Source: an uncultured Aquimarina sp. (lineage in GTDB: Bacteria; Bacteroidota; Bacteroidia; Flavobacteriales; Flavobacteriaceae). Taken from it: a DNA stretch of 64,000 nt. The stretch is taken from the NCBI GenBank assembly GCA_947498935.1, contig CANMMM010000002.1, positions 62,001-126,000 of the forward strand, given 5' to 3'. A program made the position numbers and the translations under genes. Positions 50,931 through 59,682 of this stretch are shown here, piece after piece. Position 1 is the first letter of the stretch. Every line of letters starts with the position of its first letter. The notes below the pieces were generated by a model. That model searched no databases. It saw only the letters and a list, made by a program, of their open reading frames with translations, and was not told the origin of the DNA.

Positions 50931-52298
50931 TTATAGCGCTGCTGCAGGTAGTAGTACCTGATCAATAACATGGATTACTCCATTAGCAGCTTGCACATCG
51001 GCAGCGATAATACTACTAGGAGTTGTATTACTTCCTCCAGTTACTGTAGGTACATCTGCATCTATAGTTACATTTCCATTTAACGTTGCTACAGGACCAT
51101 CTGTTAAGTCTGTAGAACGTACATTATTTCCTGAAATTACATGGTGATTTAACACTGCTGTCAATGCACCATCTTTATCATCAGGTTTATCTCCTAAAGC
51201 AGCGAATGCATCATTCGTAGGGGCAAATACGGTGAAAGGAGCTGGATTCGTTCCATTTGCTGTACTTAATACCGATACAAAATCTGTATCAGGTGTATCT
51301 GTCGTTAATGAAGCTACTAATTCAGAAAAATTAGCATCTGCAGTAGCAAAAGTAACGATAGTAGGTAATCCTACTACAGTATCTACTTTATGTATCACTC
51401 CGTTAGAAGTTACAATATCTGCTGTGCTTACCTTAGACACTCCATTAAAAATAACTCCATCCGCTGTATTGATATAGATACTTAAATTATTGCTTGTCGT
51501 TCCATAGGTAGCTAATGTATTAGAATATGTAGTAGACAATGCAGATGAAACATTTACACCTGTAAGTACGTGGTTTAATAATATTTGTTCAAGAGCAGAC
51601 GCAGCTAATCCTGATATATCTCCAAGTGCAGCGAATGCCGCATTGTCTGGTGCTAATAAAGTGAGTTTGCTATCAGCAGCTCCTAATACTGCTGCGAAAT
51701 CTGTATCAAAACCACTAGTCGTAGTTGCTACGGTAGCTAAGGTAGATAATGAACTATCTAAGGCTACAAATGTAAGCATCGTAGGCAATGCTATTACTTT
51801 ATCCACTTCATGAATCACCCCATTATCCCTTATAATATCTGCTGTAACTACTGTAGCATCTCCATTAATCGTCACACCACCTTCTGTACTTATGTACATG
51901 CTCACGTTTCCTTCGCTAGAAGACTCCTTTGCCAATGTACTTACATATCCAGTAGAGAGACTACTAGATATCGCTGTAGTTCCTAAAACATGATTTAGTA
52001 ATAGTTCCTCTAACGTCTCTTTAGACACGTCTGCAATAGTAGCTCCATTTAGAAAAGCTGTAAATGCTGCATTATTAGGTGCAAAAACAGTAAAAGTACC
52101 TGCCCCATTGAGTGTAACATCTAATCCTGTTTTCTGTAATGCTTCTAGAAGCATGCTAAAGTTCTCATTTCCTGATACAAAATCCGAAATCGTATTCGAA
52201 GGTGCTATAAAAGTAGTATCATCATCATCACTACATGCAACAAATGAGAATACTACTGTTAGTATCCATAAGTATCTAAATAGACTGATCATTTTCAT
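50931..52298 (-). CDS. Lipoprotein with three fasciclin (FAS1) domains, second gene
   Basis: A 455-residue lipoprotein with signal sequence and lipobox FVAC followed by SDDDD. Three FAS1 domains at about 35-175, 180-315 and 315-455 are visible by GTFTVFAPNNAAF, LTLLAPDNAAFAAL and PFTVFAPTNDAF, each ending in GVIHxVD. They are diverged from each other, unlike those of the neighbouring gene. It was probably produced by an old duplication of the same gene type. Separate transcription is likely because hairpins end both genes. Adhesion role inferred from the domain. Confidence 0.9.
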   Translation of the reverse strand: MKMISLFRYLWILTVVFSFVACSDDDDTTFIAPSNTISDFVSGNENFSMLLEALQKTGLDVTLNGAGTFTVFAPNNAAFTAFLNGATIADVSKETLEELLLNHVLGTTAISSSLSTGYVSTLAKESSSEGNVSMYISTEGGVTINGDATVVTADIIRDNGVIHEVDKVIALPTMLTFVALDSSLSTLATVATTTSGFDTDFAAVLGAADSKLTLLAPDNAAFAALGDISGLAASALEQILLNHVLTGVNVSSALSTTYSNTLATYGTTSNNLSIYINTADGVIFNGVSKVSTADIVTSNGVIHKVDTVVGLPTIVTFATADANFSELVASLTTDTPDTDFVSVLSTANGTNPAPFTVFAPTNDAFAALGDKPDDKDGALTAVLNHHVISGNNVRSTDLTDGPVATLNGNVTIDADVPTVTGGSNTTPSSIIAADVQAANGVIHVIDQVLLPAAAL

Positions 52299-52740
52299 AA
52301 GTTTTGTTTTAAATTAATAGTTCAATCATTAAACAACTCATAAATAAAAAATAGAACCCTGTTTTTCTTTTTTAGGTTTTTTTTAACTTTTTGTTTAACA
52401 AAAATAAAATAATATATAACGTTTCATAAAATATTCCTAACAAGTCAATAATATCTTATCCATTCCACAGTAGTAGAACTCATACTAAAAAACCGATAAT
52501 AAAATAGCAATCATAAAGGCCTAGCTGGAAATAAAAGGTAATGAACTCATCTTGACTTTTTCTTTTCCCTAAAAAATGACTGAAATTCACCTGTATTTCG
52601 TTACTTTTTTTATCCGTAGCGCTGCTATGAATTCCAAAAAGTGCCTTATCCAGTCAAATTTCTTCTCATTTTCGGTCAAAAACAAAAAGTCAAGATGAGT
52701 TCAATTACTACACACGGAAAGATAACGAAATTGCATTACA
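52299..52740. other. Intergenic region with an R160 element
   Basis: AT-rich upstream sequence of the second fasciclin gene followed by R160 copy 3 (52543-52702), which ends 38 bp from the stop codon of the next gene. No gene was seen. Confidence 0.6.
52543..52702 (+). mobile_element. R160 element, copy 3 (MITE-like)
   Basis: 160 bp, ends GAACTCATCTTGACTTTTT and its complement, AAT directly on both sides as a possible 3-bp target duplication. It differs from copy 2 at only a few positions (for example AATTCCAAAAAGTGCC against AATTTCAAAAATTGCC). Confidence 0.9.
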
Positions 52741-53400
52741 TTAATCATTCTCATCACAAGACATACCATGTTTTAGAATACCATTCAATAAGTCTGTATT
52801 ATGTGCTGCTTTGGTTTGCACCCCTGTATGCAATTGTAATGCGATCGGATATTGAATAGCTATCGCAACATCTTCCTCTAATACATCCATGAAGGTATAC
52901 ACCTGTTGATCATGCAAAATTTCTACTGTTTCAAAGGTATTGGTAGCGGGATAAAAAACAGAGAAAGACATCGGATACACAAAATCCACACATTCTATAT
53001 CATCATCAGTAGTACTGCAATTTGTAGCAATACGATCTAATGTTTTTTGATCATCCACCAACTGTTCCTTATAATTATAAAAAGTAATCGTAATAGGAAA
53101 CACAATTGATACCTTATCTTTATAACTAATCTGAGTATAATCCTCTGGTGAGTCTATGCGATACTGATGCCCATTCAATACTATATCGTATGGCAAATTT
53201 ATACTGTAGCAATTACCCCCATCTACACGATCATCAAAAGATCCATCATGCGTTACTACATTTTTGAGTAATGTAGATAACAGCGATGTCTGCGGAATCG
53301 TATCTACAGTATCGGGATTAATAAATTCTCTTTCTTCTTCTTGGCAACTAGCTATTAAAAAACATATAGACCACAAGAGCATATAGCGCACAAACATCAT
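52741..53400 (-). CDS. Lipoprotein of unknown function beside ECF system 2
   Basis: A 219-residue lipoprotein from ATG 53398-53400 (MMFVRYMLLWSICFLIASC). The lipobox IASC is followed by QEEE. The rest is a beta-rich domain (NCYSINLPYDIVLNGHQYRI, SIVFPITITFYNYKEQL, ECVDFVYPMSFSVFYP) with six cysteines, possibly paired. It ends in an acidic tail. No named family was recognised. It is divergent from the ECF sigma gene (about 95 bp), an arrangement that suggests common regulation, but no shared promoter element was identified. Confidence 0.75.
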   Translation of the reverse strand: MMFVRYMLLWSICFLIASCQEEEREFINPDTVDTIPQTSLLSTLLKNVVTHDGSFDDRVDGGNCYSINLPYDIVLNGHQYRIDSPEDYTQISYKDKVSIVFPITITFYNYKEQLVDDQKTLDRIATNCSTTDDDIECVDFVYPMSFSVFYPATNTFETVEILHDQQVYTFMDVLEEDVAIAIQYPIALQLHTGVQTKAAHNTDLLNGILKHGMSCDEND

Positions 53401-53496
53401 CAACAAAATACTTTTCTTAGCAATTCTTTATCATAAAACAATTCAGAAGCTCAAATTCCTACTTCAATAAGTTTTTTATAATTTTAAGCAAAATAT

Positions 53497-54018
53497 ATGA
53501 AAATGGCAAAAGAACTATACGAGAATGTGTGCGAGGAAAAATTATTTTCCGAACTATTTAAGCAGCATTCTAAAAATCTTCATGATTTTATTTATTATAA
53601 GTATGGTGCTGCTATCAACCCCAAAGACCAAGTACAAAACGCCTTTATGAAATTATGGGACAATTGTCATAAAGTACCTGTATCCAAAGCTAAGAGCTTT
53701 CTATTTACTGTAGCCAATAATCTATCGATCAATCAGATTAAGCACAACACCATTAAACTAAAACACCAGCAACAAAAGGTAAATCCAATTACGAATCAGC
53801 ATCCACAATATCTATTAGAAGAAAAAGAATACTTACATAAATACCAAAAAGCACTTAGCAAACTCACAGAAGCCCAACGTGTCGCTTTTTTACTCAATCG
53901 TACCGAAGGAAAGAAGCATCAAGAAATTGCAGACATGCTAGGAATCTCTAAAAAAGCCGTAGAAAAAAGAATCTATGGTGCCTTAGAAAAACTAAGAACA
54001 GAAATCGAAGGCATCTAA
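53497..54018 (+). CDS. ECF RNA polymerase sigma factor (FecI-like), system 2
   Basis: A 173-residue FecI-type sigma factor related to that of system 1. Region 2 lies at about 20-80 (LHDFIYYKYGAAINPKDQVQ, KLWDNC) and region 4 at 118-170 (LTEAQRVAFLLNRTEGKKHQ, then GISKKAVEKRIYGALEKL). The FecR gene starts 62 bp downstream. A second ATG six bases in (53503) is an equally good start. It would control the downstream operon and perhaps the divergent lipoprotein. Confidence 0.92.
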   Translation: MKMAKELYENVCEEKLFSELFKQHSKNLHDFIYYKYGAAINPKDQVQNAFMKLWDNCHKVPVSKAKSFLFTVANNLSINQIKHNTIKLKHQQQKVNPITNQHPQYLLEEKEYLHKYQKALSKLTEAQRVAFLLNRTEGKKHQEIADMLGISKKAVEKRIYGALEKLRTEIEGI

Positions 54019-54080
54019 AAAACAAATCAATAGGTAGGACTTTTCTTCTTATAGTTGTTATATTATTAAGAATCTTGTTT

Positions 54081-55001
54081 ATGAAAAAGAAAGATCTTAT
54101 TACAAAGTGGCTGAACAATGAGCAGCTCACTCCACAAGAATTAGAGGCGTTTAAGCAATTAGACGCCTATGATTCTTATGTAAAGATTAGCGAAACAGCT
54201 ACACAGTTCAAAGCTCCTGATTATGACACTACATCCAGTTGGGAAACATTGAGCCACCAGCTTACCACTACCACTACTCATACCAAGCCAAAAACCTCAT
54301 CTCTATTCAGAATTGCACTGCAAGTAGCCGCTGCACTCGTAGTCGGTATTAGTATCATTTACATTTCCTTTTTTAGCACCCCTGCACTAACGCAGATTGC
54401 TACCCTCGCCACAGAGCAGCAATCCATTCAATTACCTGACAACTCTACAGTACAACTAAATGCTGTATCTACCATAGCATATAATGAATCCCAATGGGAA
54501 ACAACTCGAAAAGTAACCTTAGCAGGAGAAGGCTTTTTTAAAGTAGCTAAAGGCAAAAAATTTGATGTGCAAACCACTGTAGGAACTATCAGTGTTATTG
54601 GTACAGAATTCAATGTAAAACAGCGAGACAGCTATTTTTCCGTTAGCTGTTTTGAAGGGATGGTCAGTGTCGCACACGGCGCTACCGTTACCTATCTGAA
54701 AGCAGGAGAGACACTAGAAGTAATCGACCAACAAAGTAGCAAAAAAACACTACAGCAGCAAACATCCCCTACATGGCTCACCCATCGTAGCACCTTTACT
54801 AGTGCACCTTATGAACAGGTATTACAGGAACTAGCTTGGCAGTATGGAATCACCATTACCACAAAAAACATAGACAAAACTATGCGTTTTACTGGTAATT
54901 TTGTACATTCAAATATTGAAACTGCATTACAATCGATTACAATACCAATGCATATAACGTATACCATTCGAGACAAAGAGGTCACTTTACACAAAGAGTA
55001 A
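54081..55001 (+). CDS. FecR family anti-sigma factor, system 2
   Basis: A 306-residue anti-sigma protein from ATG 54081 (MKKKDLITKWLNNEQLTPQE); a TTG two codons upstream is less likely. Cytoplasmic N-terminal part 1-80, one membrane helix at about 78-98 (ALQVAAALVVGISIIYISFF), periplasmic FecR domain 110-205 (LPDNSTVQLNAVSTIAY, LAGEGFFKVAKG) and DUF4974-like tail 225-304 (SAPYEQVLQELAWQYGITI). The receptor gene follows, apparently with overlap or close coupling. Confidence 0.9.
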   Translation: MKKKDLITKWLNNEQLTPQELEAFKQLDAYDSYVKISETATQFKAPDYDTTSSWETLSHQLTTTTTHTKPKTSSLFRIALQVAAALVVGISIIYISFFSTPALTQIATLATEQQSIQLPDNSTVQLNAVSTIAYNESQWETTRKVTLAGEGFFKVAKGKKFDVQTTVGTISVIGTEFNVKQRDSYFSVSCFEGMVSVAHGATVTYLKAGETLEVIDQQSSKKTLQQQTSPTWLTHRSTFTSAPYEQVLQELAWQYGITITTKNIDKTMRFTGNFVHSNIETALQSITIPMHITYTIRDKEVTLHKE

Positions 55002-55033
55002 CCTGCTTTAGAACCCTCGTAGTATCTCTTTTT

Positions 55034-57508
55034 TTGTATGGTACTTTTGTTCAATCGTTTGCCCAATTAGACACCAAACAAATACCACTTGCTTCATTTC
55101 TGGCATCAGTCACGGCTCAACTGCCCTATAGCTTTTCGTATGCGGATCAAGATATCGAAGCCATTCGTATCACACCTTTAGCATCTATAGATGATATCCA
55201 ATTGGTACTAGCACATTTAAAACGCTATACCAATTTTAACTATACCCTTTTAGCAGACAATACTACCATCACCATACAGCCTCAGAAAATCGATAAACAG
55301 CTGTGTGGCCGTATCCGAAATCCTTATGCCATGCCTATAGCAGATGCCCTCATTACAGTAGGCAGCTACAGTACGATCAGTGATCAAAATGGTATATTTC
55401 AATTACCTAACACACTCGATCCACAAGCGCTAATAACAATCACATACCTTGGGTATGAACCGCTAGAAATTACATACAACACATTTATTCAGCAGTCATC
55501 ATGTACAGATATTACGCTTATCCCTAAGGTAGAAGAACTGCATAAAATAGTCCTTACGAATTACCTAATCAAAGGAATCAATAAACAACCCGACGGAGCC
55601 ATCCGTATAGATTACAACAACTTTGGAATCCTACCCGGTCTTATAGAACCCGATTTATTACAAACCATCCAAGCCCTACCCGGTATCCTTAGTGTTAATG
55701 AAACCGTATCAGACATCAATGTCAGAGGCGGCACCAATGATCAAAACTTAATCCTATGGGATGGGATTAAGATGTATCAGTCCAGTCATTTTTTTGGACT
55801 CATTTCCGCCTTTAACCCTTATCTTACACAAGATGTAGAACTTTATAAAAATGGCTCTAGTAGCCGTTATGGAGATGGAGTATCCAGCGTCATCGCTATG
55901 AATACCAGTAATCGTATTACAGACACCCTACACGCCAGTATAGGTATGAATATGATCAGTGTAGATGGATTTATCGACACCCCCCTTGGGCGTCATTCCT
56001 CCCTACAAGTAGCCTCCCGACACTCGATCAACGAGGTTTTGGAAACCCCGACCTATGATCAGTATTTTGACAAAGCGTTTCAAAACTCCGAAGTGAGCCT
56101 TGGCACCAATTCCGACGAGCAATTCTCTTTTTACGACCTTAGTCTCCGCTGGCTCTACCAGCTCAGTCCCAAAGATCTGATCAAGGTAAATGCCATCACC
56201 ATGCGTAATAATCTAGTATTCCAAGAAAACACACAAATTGCCAATATCAATACCGCCAGAGAGAGTAGCATCCAGCAGCATAACATTGCTGCAGGTATCT
56301 CATACCGTCGCCAATGGACACCACGCTTACATAGTGAGGCATTATTCTATGGTACCAGTTATGAACTCGAAGCCATTAATGCAGCTATCGAAAATAATCA
56401 GCGATTGCTACAAGAAAATACGGTGTTAGAAAATGGAATTAAGGTAGACACTCACCTACAGCTCACCCCAGCCACTGCACTGCACAATGGGTATCAATTC
56501 AATGAAACAGGAATTGCCAATCTACAAGACATCAACAATCCCATATTTCGTGAGCGTATCAAAGAAGTAATACGTACCCATAGCATCTATTCCGAATGGA
56601 GCTATAAACCTACCACCAATTCGATGTCTATTCATGCAGGACTCCGAGCCAATTACTTCGAAAAATTCAATCGGTATACTATAGAACCCCGACTCAGTAT
56701 TTTCAAAAAAATCACAGATCACCTCACTCTCGAACTCTTAGGAGAGCTCAAAAGTCAAACCACCTCTCAGGTCATCGACCTACAAAATGATTTCTTAGGT
56801 ATCGAAAACAGAAGATGGGTACTCGCCACCAATGACGCCATCCCCATACTACAGAGTCAACAAGCCTCGGTAGGACTCAGCTATAATCACCAAAACTGGC
56901 TTATCAATACAGACCTGTATTACAAAGAGGTAGATGGAATCAGTACCCGTAGTCAGGGATTCCAAAACCAATATGAGTTCGTGAATGATCAAGGAAGCTA
57001 TACCGTAATGGGGATCGATTTTTTGATCAATAAGCGTTTTAAAAATTTCAATACGTGGCTTAGTTATTCCTATGCAGATAATACCTATACCTTTCAGAAT
57101 TTAGCCGATCGTACATTTCTAAACAATATCGACATTAAGCATCAAGTGCAAATCGCATTGGCGTATAACCTACGTAATTTCAAGTTTTCTGGAGGTATCA
57201 ACTGGCATAGTGGCAAACCTAGCACCCCCCCGAATTCCGATACTCCCATCAGCAATGGCGCTATTAATTACGCCCCTCCTAATAGTAGTCGCATCCAAGC
57301 CTATACCCGAGTAGACGCTTCGGCTACCTATCAATTCCGCATTGCGCGAAGTATACGAGCCACAGCAGGCATTTCAGTTTGGAACCTACTCAATCAGCAA
57401 AATACCTTTAACACCTTTTACGAGGCTACATCAGACACCACCCTACAGAAGATCGATGAGCAAGGACTCAAATTCACACCCAATGCCGTATTTCGTATTC
57501 ATTTTTAA
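55034..57508 (+). CDS. TonB-dependent receptor with STN signalling domain, system 2
   Basis: At least 824 residues. Domains match system 1: STN at about 20-75 (LASFLASVTAQLPYSFSYAD), carboxypeptidase-like domain at 90-165 (DALITVGSYSTISDQNG), plug at 185-290 (ETVSDINVRGGTNDQNLILW) and a barrel ending AVFRIHF. The start is a problem: TTG at 55034 leaves only 10 residues before the SFAQ cleavage site. The frame stays open upstream, and residues coded there (CFRTLVVSLFLYGTFVQSF) would complete a good signal peptide, yet no ATG, GTG or TTG is found. No SusD gene is adjacent. R90 copy 7 follows 23 bp after the stop codon. Confidence 0.88.
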   Translation: MYGTFVQSFAQLDTKQIPLASFLASVTAQLPYSFSYADQDIEAIRITPLASIDDIQLVLAHLKRYTNFNYTLLADNTTITIQPQKIDKQLCGRIRNPYAMPIADALITVGSYSTISDQNGIFQLPNTLDPQALITITYLGYEPLEITYNTFIQQSSCTDITLIPKVEELHKIVLTNYLIKGINKQPDGAIRIDYNNFGILPGLIEPDLLQTIQALPGILSVNETVSDINVRGGTNDQNLILWDGIKMYQSSHFFGLISAFNPYLTQDVELYKNGSSSRYGDGVSSVIAMNTSNRITDTLHASIGMNMISVDGFIDTPLGRHSSLQVASRHSINEVLETPTYDQYFDKAFQNSEVSLGTNSDEQFSFYDLSLRWLYQLSPKDLIKVNAITMRNNLVFQENTQIANINTARESSIQQHNIAAGISYRRQWTPRLHSEALFYGTSYELEAINAAIENNQRLLQENTVLENGIKVDTHLQLTPATALHNGYQFNETGIANLQDINNPIFRERIKEVIRTHSIYSEWSYKPTTNSMSIHAGLRANYFEKFNRYTIEPRLSIFKKITDHLTLELLGELKSQTTSQVIDLQNDFLGIENRRWVLATNDAIPILQSQQASVGLSYNHQNWLINTDLYYKEVDGISTRSQGFQNQYEFVNDQGSYTVMGIDFLINKRFKNFNTWLSYSYADNTYTFQNLADRTFLNNIDIKHQVQIALAYNLRNFKFSGGINWHSGKPSTPPNSDTPISNGAINYAPPNSSRIQAYTRVDASATYQFRIARSIRATAGISVWNLLNQQNTFNTFYEATSDTTLQKIDEQGLKFTPNAVFRIHF

Positions 57509-57531
57509 TACCGAAGTCGTTTTATGTATAT

Positions 57532-57620
57532 AGGGCGTTCCCCAAGGGTCGGGCTATCCGTTGCAATTCCTCGCACCTCCTATCGTCGGGCTGTGGGATT
57601 TCCACTGCTATCCCTAACGC
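57532..57620 (+). repeat. R90 dispersed repeat, copy 7 (subtype II)
   Basis: Lies 23 bp after the stop codon of the system 2 receptor, in the same orientation as the gene. Ends AGGGCGTTCC and CCCTAACGC. The parallel placement behind the system 1 receptor (copy 4, subtype I) is notable. Confidence 0.9.
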
Positions 57621-57679
57621 ATAAAAAAATGAGTGCAATACAGAAAAACATGTCCTATACCACAGGGGTTTTACACTAC

Positions 57680-57877
57680 TTACTCCTTTAGTTTCTTTTT
57701 TTCAGCTCGTTGCAGATCCCAAAATCCTTTTACAGTAATACCAATACTAGCGATCACACCCGCGATGCCCAATCCTATATTCTTTCCTCGTATAATAAGG
57801 TATATTCCAGCAGTCACACCGATGATACCAATGGCTACAAAAAACACTTTTTTCATCCTATTCTTTACTGTACTCAT
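57680..57877 (-). CDS. Small membrane protein
   Basis: A 65-residue protein with two predicted membrane helices (FFVAIGIIGVTAGIYLII and GLGIAGVIASIGITVKGFW) and a basic tail (RAEKKKLKE). It lies about 200 bp behind the TssD-cassette genes in the same direction. Coding is plausible from the amphipathic layout and a normal ATG, but no family was recognised. It could be an immunity-type protein of the cassette or unrelated. Confidence 0.5.
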   Translation of the reverse strand: MSTVKNRMKKVFFVAIGIIGVTAGIYLIIRGKNIGLGIAGVIASIGITVKGFWDLQRAEKKKLKE

Positions 57878-58078
57878 AATTTGTTTGCGTTAGACAATTA
57901 TTGTTAATTTTCAAACATGTCAATTGCGGTACTCACTTGTTCTCTGTTCATATTTCAAAAACAGTAACACTGTCCCCTTTTAAATATAAACACTACATAC
58001 TCGGGTTAATTTAGAGTATTCGTGTAACGCAACTTAGCGAACAAACTAACGATTATTATACAAAATACGCAACTCGAT

Positions 58079-58330
58079 TCAGGATGTTTTAGGGTGTTTC
58101 TTTTTTTTAAAGAGTAAGACCAGAAGACCAATGATCAAAACAACTACCATCCCTAGATCTACAATCATCTGATTCGCAATTTTATAAACAAATTCTAAGC
58201 TATGTGTATCTATTGTCGTTTCTTCGATATCATATTTTATGGTGGTAAATAGCCCTAACAGATACACTACCTTATACAGTATATAGGCTACTAACACTAT
58301 TGCAATACCAATTTTATAGCGATACTTCAT
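58079..58330 (-). CDS. Small membrane protein of the TssD cassette
   Basis: An 83-residue protein from ATG 58328-58330 (MKYRYKIGIAIVLVAYILYK). Two membrane helices (IGIAIVLVAYILYKVVYLLG and LGMVVVLIIGLLVLLF) enclose a 35-residue loop. The ATG stands 4 bases after the stop codon of the preceding frame, so it belongs to the same operon as the TssD gene. The longer frame from 58447 overlaps that gene and is rejected. Two-helix proteins at the end of secretion cassettes often act as immunity factors; here that is a guess. Confidence 0.6.
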   Translation of the reverse strand: MKYRYKIGIAIVLVAYILYKVVYLLGLFTTIKYDIEETTIDTHSLEFVYKIANQMIVDLGMVVVLIIGLLVLLFKKKKHPKTS

Positions 58331-58334
58331 CTTT

Positions 58335-58561
58335 TTATGTGTTTTTTGAAGATCCCACGATACCTCCGCTAGACGCTGGACTAGACCCACTACTTGCATC
58401 TTCTGTACTCGAATAATTCGCAGACCCCCCAGAACTATCTCCAGCAAAACCAGAAGAGGTTCCCATCCCTCCCTTTTGTATCGATGGATTCAAAGGCATC
58501 GGTAGTAAAAGTAGCTTCAAAATATCTAGTCTAGATACGCATCTAAATATACACTTGCCAT
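58335..58561 (-). pseudogene. Frame-broken small gene of the TssD cassette
   Basis: ATG at 58559-58561, two bases after the stop codon of the preceding gene, opens a frame (MASVYLDAYLD) that meets TAG after 11 codons. A tandem duplication of CTAGA (58525-58534) causes this: with a single CTAGA the frame would run on as DILKLLLLPMPLNPSIQKGG and end in a Gly/Ser-rich tail (STEDASSGSSPASSGG), 73 residues in all, just before the next gene. Re-initiation at the ATG 58497-58499 could still give the last 54 residues. It may be a recent mutation or a phase-variable switch. Confidence 0.6.
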
Positions 58562-58563
58562 AC

Positions 58564-58869
58564 TTATATATTTTGTGTTGCGATTGCTTTTACTTTTACC
58601 TTAGTAATATCGCCCTGAATCGGAATTCCTCTGATGATATCATCTTTCATATGCACACCATTGTATTCAAAATCTTTAGCACGATCTTCTAGATCTATAC
58701 TCATACTTTGCCCGCTAGCATATTCACTTTTAACCACAATATAAAACTCATCTCCTACTTGAATATCATCTTTAGTCACTGTGTTATATTCTAAATCTTC
58801 TAAATGACATCCTAAAAGTGAAGGAGTATTGGTAGCCTCCTCCTCATCAGTAACCGTTGGCTGAATCAT
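58564..58869 (-). CDS. Small Ig-like protein of the TssD cassette
   Basis: A 101-residue acidic protein without signal peptide. After a 15-residue leader come beta-strands with the pattern GDEFYIVVKSEYASGQSMSI, then DRAKDFEYNGVHMKDDI and TKVKVKAIAT. This resembles Ig-like modules found near TssD and PAAR-like genes in flavobacteria, but I cannot name the family. The ATG stands 3 bases after the TssD stop codon, which points to coupled translation and a shared role, for example as carrier or adaptor of a secreted effector. Confidence 0.6.
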   Translation of the reverse strand: MIQPTVTDEEEATNTPSLLGCHLEDLEYNTVTKDDIQVGDEFYIVVKSEYASGQSMSIDLEDRAKDFEYNGVHMKDDIIRGIPIQGDITKVKVKAIATQNI

Positions 58870-58872
58870 TGC

Positions 58873-59277
58873 TTACGGAAAGGTCGTTCGCCAATACGTA
58901 GAATATTCTGCAATAGAAGCAGAGTCTTTAACCCCCGCAGTACTTATATGTAGGGTCTCACTCATAGGGCAGCTTCCTGTAGAAGAAAAATGATTCTTCC
59001 AGTCTAATAAATGACAATCATAAAAATTCAATTTACGTATCTTACCTCCCATAATTAAGGGGTAAATGTGTAATTCTATTTGTTTGGTTTGATTTCGAGC
59101 AAAAGCCCATTCGGCAAGTTCTAATTCCTTTCTGCTTTCTATTTTTACCATCAGTCCCGAAAAAACGGGCTTCGCAAAAGGTCTCCCAGACGGGTCTGTT
59201 TTTTGATTGAATCCGTAATCATACGACAACACATTTATTTCCTGTTCGTCTATTATTATTTTCGCTGACACACTCAT
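58873..59277 (-). CDS. TssD-like type VI secretion tube protein (Bacteroidota Hcp)
   Basis: A 134-residue protein with the layout of the Bacteroidota type VI tube protein TssD: an opening strand SAKIIIDEQEINVLSYDYGF, the QKTDPSGRPFAKP turn typical of the family, KLNFYDCHLLDWKNHF and SSTGSCPMSETLHISTA. The length fits the usual 130 or so residues. Such proteins stack into the needle tube and can carry effectors. No sheath, baseplate, spike or ClpV gene is in the window, so this is an orphan copy that would rely on a system elsewhere. It heads a tightly packed operon of small genes. Confidence 0.8.
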   Translation of the reverse strand: MSVSAKIIIDEQEINVLSYDYGFNQKTDPSGRPFAKPVFSGLMVKIESRKELELAEWAFARNQTKQIELHIYPLIMGGKIRKLNFYDCHLLDWKNHFSSTGSCPMSETLHISTAGVKDSASIAEYSTYWRTTFP

Positions 59278-59682
59278 GATACTAATACTTTTTAAGTTGG
59301 TTAGGTAGTTTTATAGAAGAGGAGTGATCCATTTTTTGTTATCATTAAAAACTAACGATCTCAGCTCTAAATACAGCACTGCTTTTATTTAGAGCATAGT
59401 ATTATCACTGCACTAAAAACATCACAAAATTTCGGAAGTAAAAGATCGTTTTTTATAACTGAACTCATTCACTACCTACCCCATAAAACAAAGCGTAAAA
59501 GTCTATCCGTATAGTATCAAATAAAAAATGATTAGAGAACTCCAAACTACTATAAATTCCGCAATCTCACACAATCAAATACATTAAATAATTGCCAAAA
59601 TTCATATGCATTCATGATACTCTATATAAGTGCCCCCTATTACTACTTACGATATCTTACTTAGCATACTTGCTAGCGTGTG
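59278..59682. other. Intergenic region with a decayed R130 repeat
   Basis: It includes a decayed R130 copy (about 59325-59455). The rest is AT-rich sequence upstream of the TssD cassette without a clear promoter. No gene was seen. Confidence 0.45.
59325..59455. repeat. R130 dispersed repeat, copy 5 (decayed)
   Basis: AGAGGAGTGATCC, GCACTGCTTTTATTT and AAGTAAAAGATCGTTTTT are weak matches in the right order to copies 1 and 2. Confidence 0.4.

Noticed and set aside
57900..58078. A short peptide gene starting MNREQVSTAIDMFEN on the minus strand
   Set aside because: Only 15 codons, no conservation evidence and no clear signals; too weak to list.
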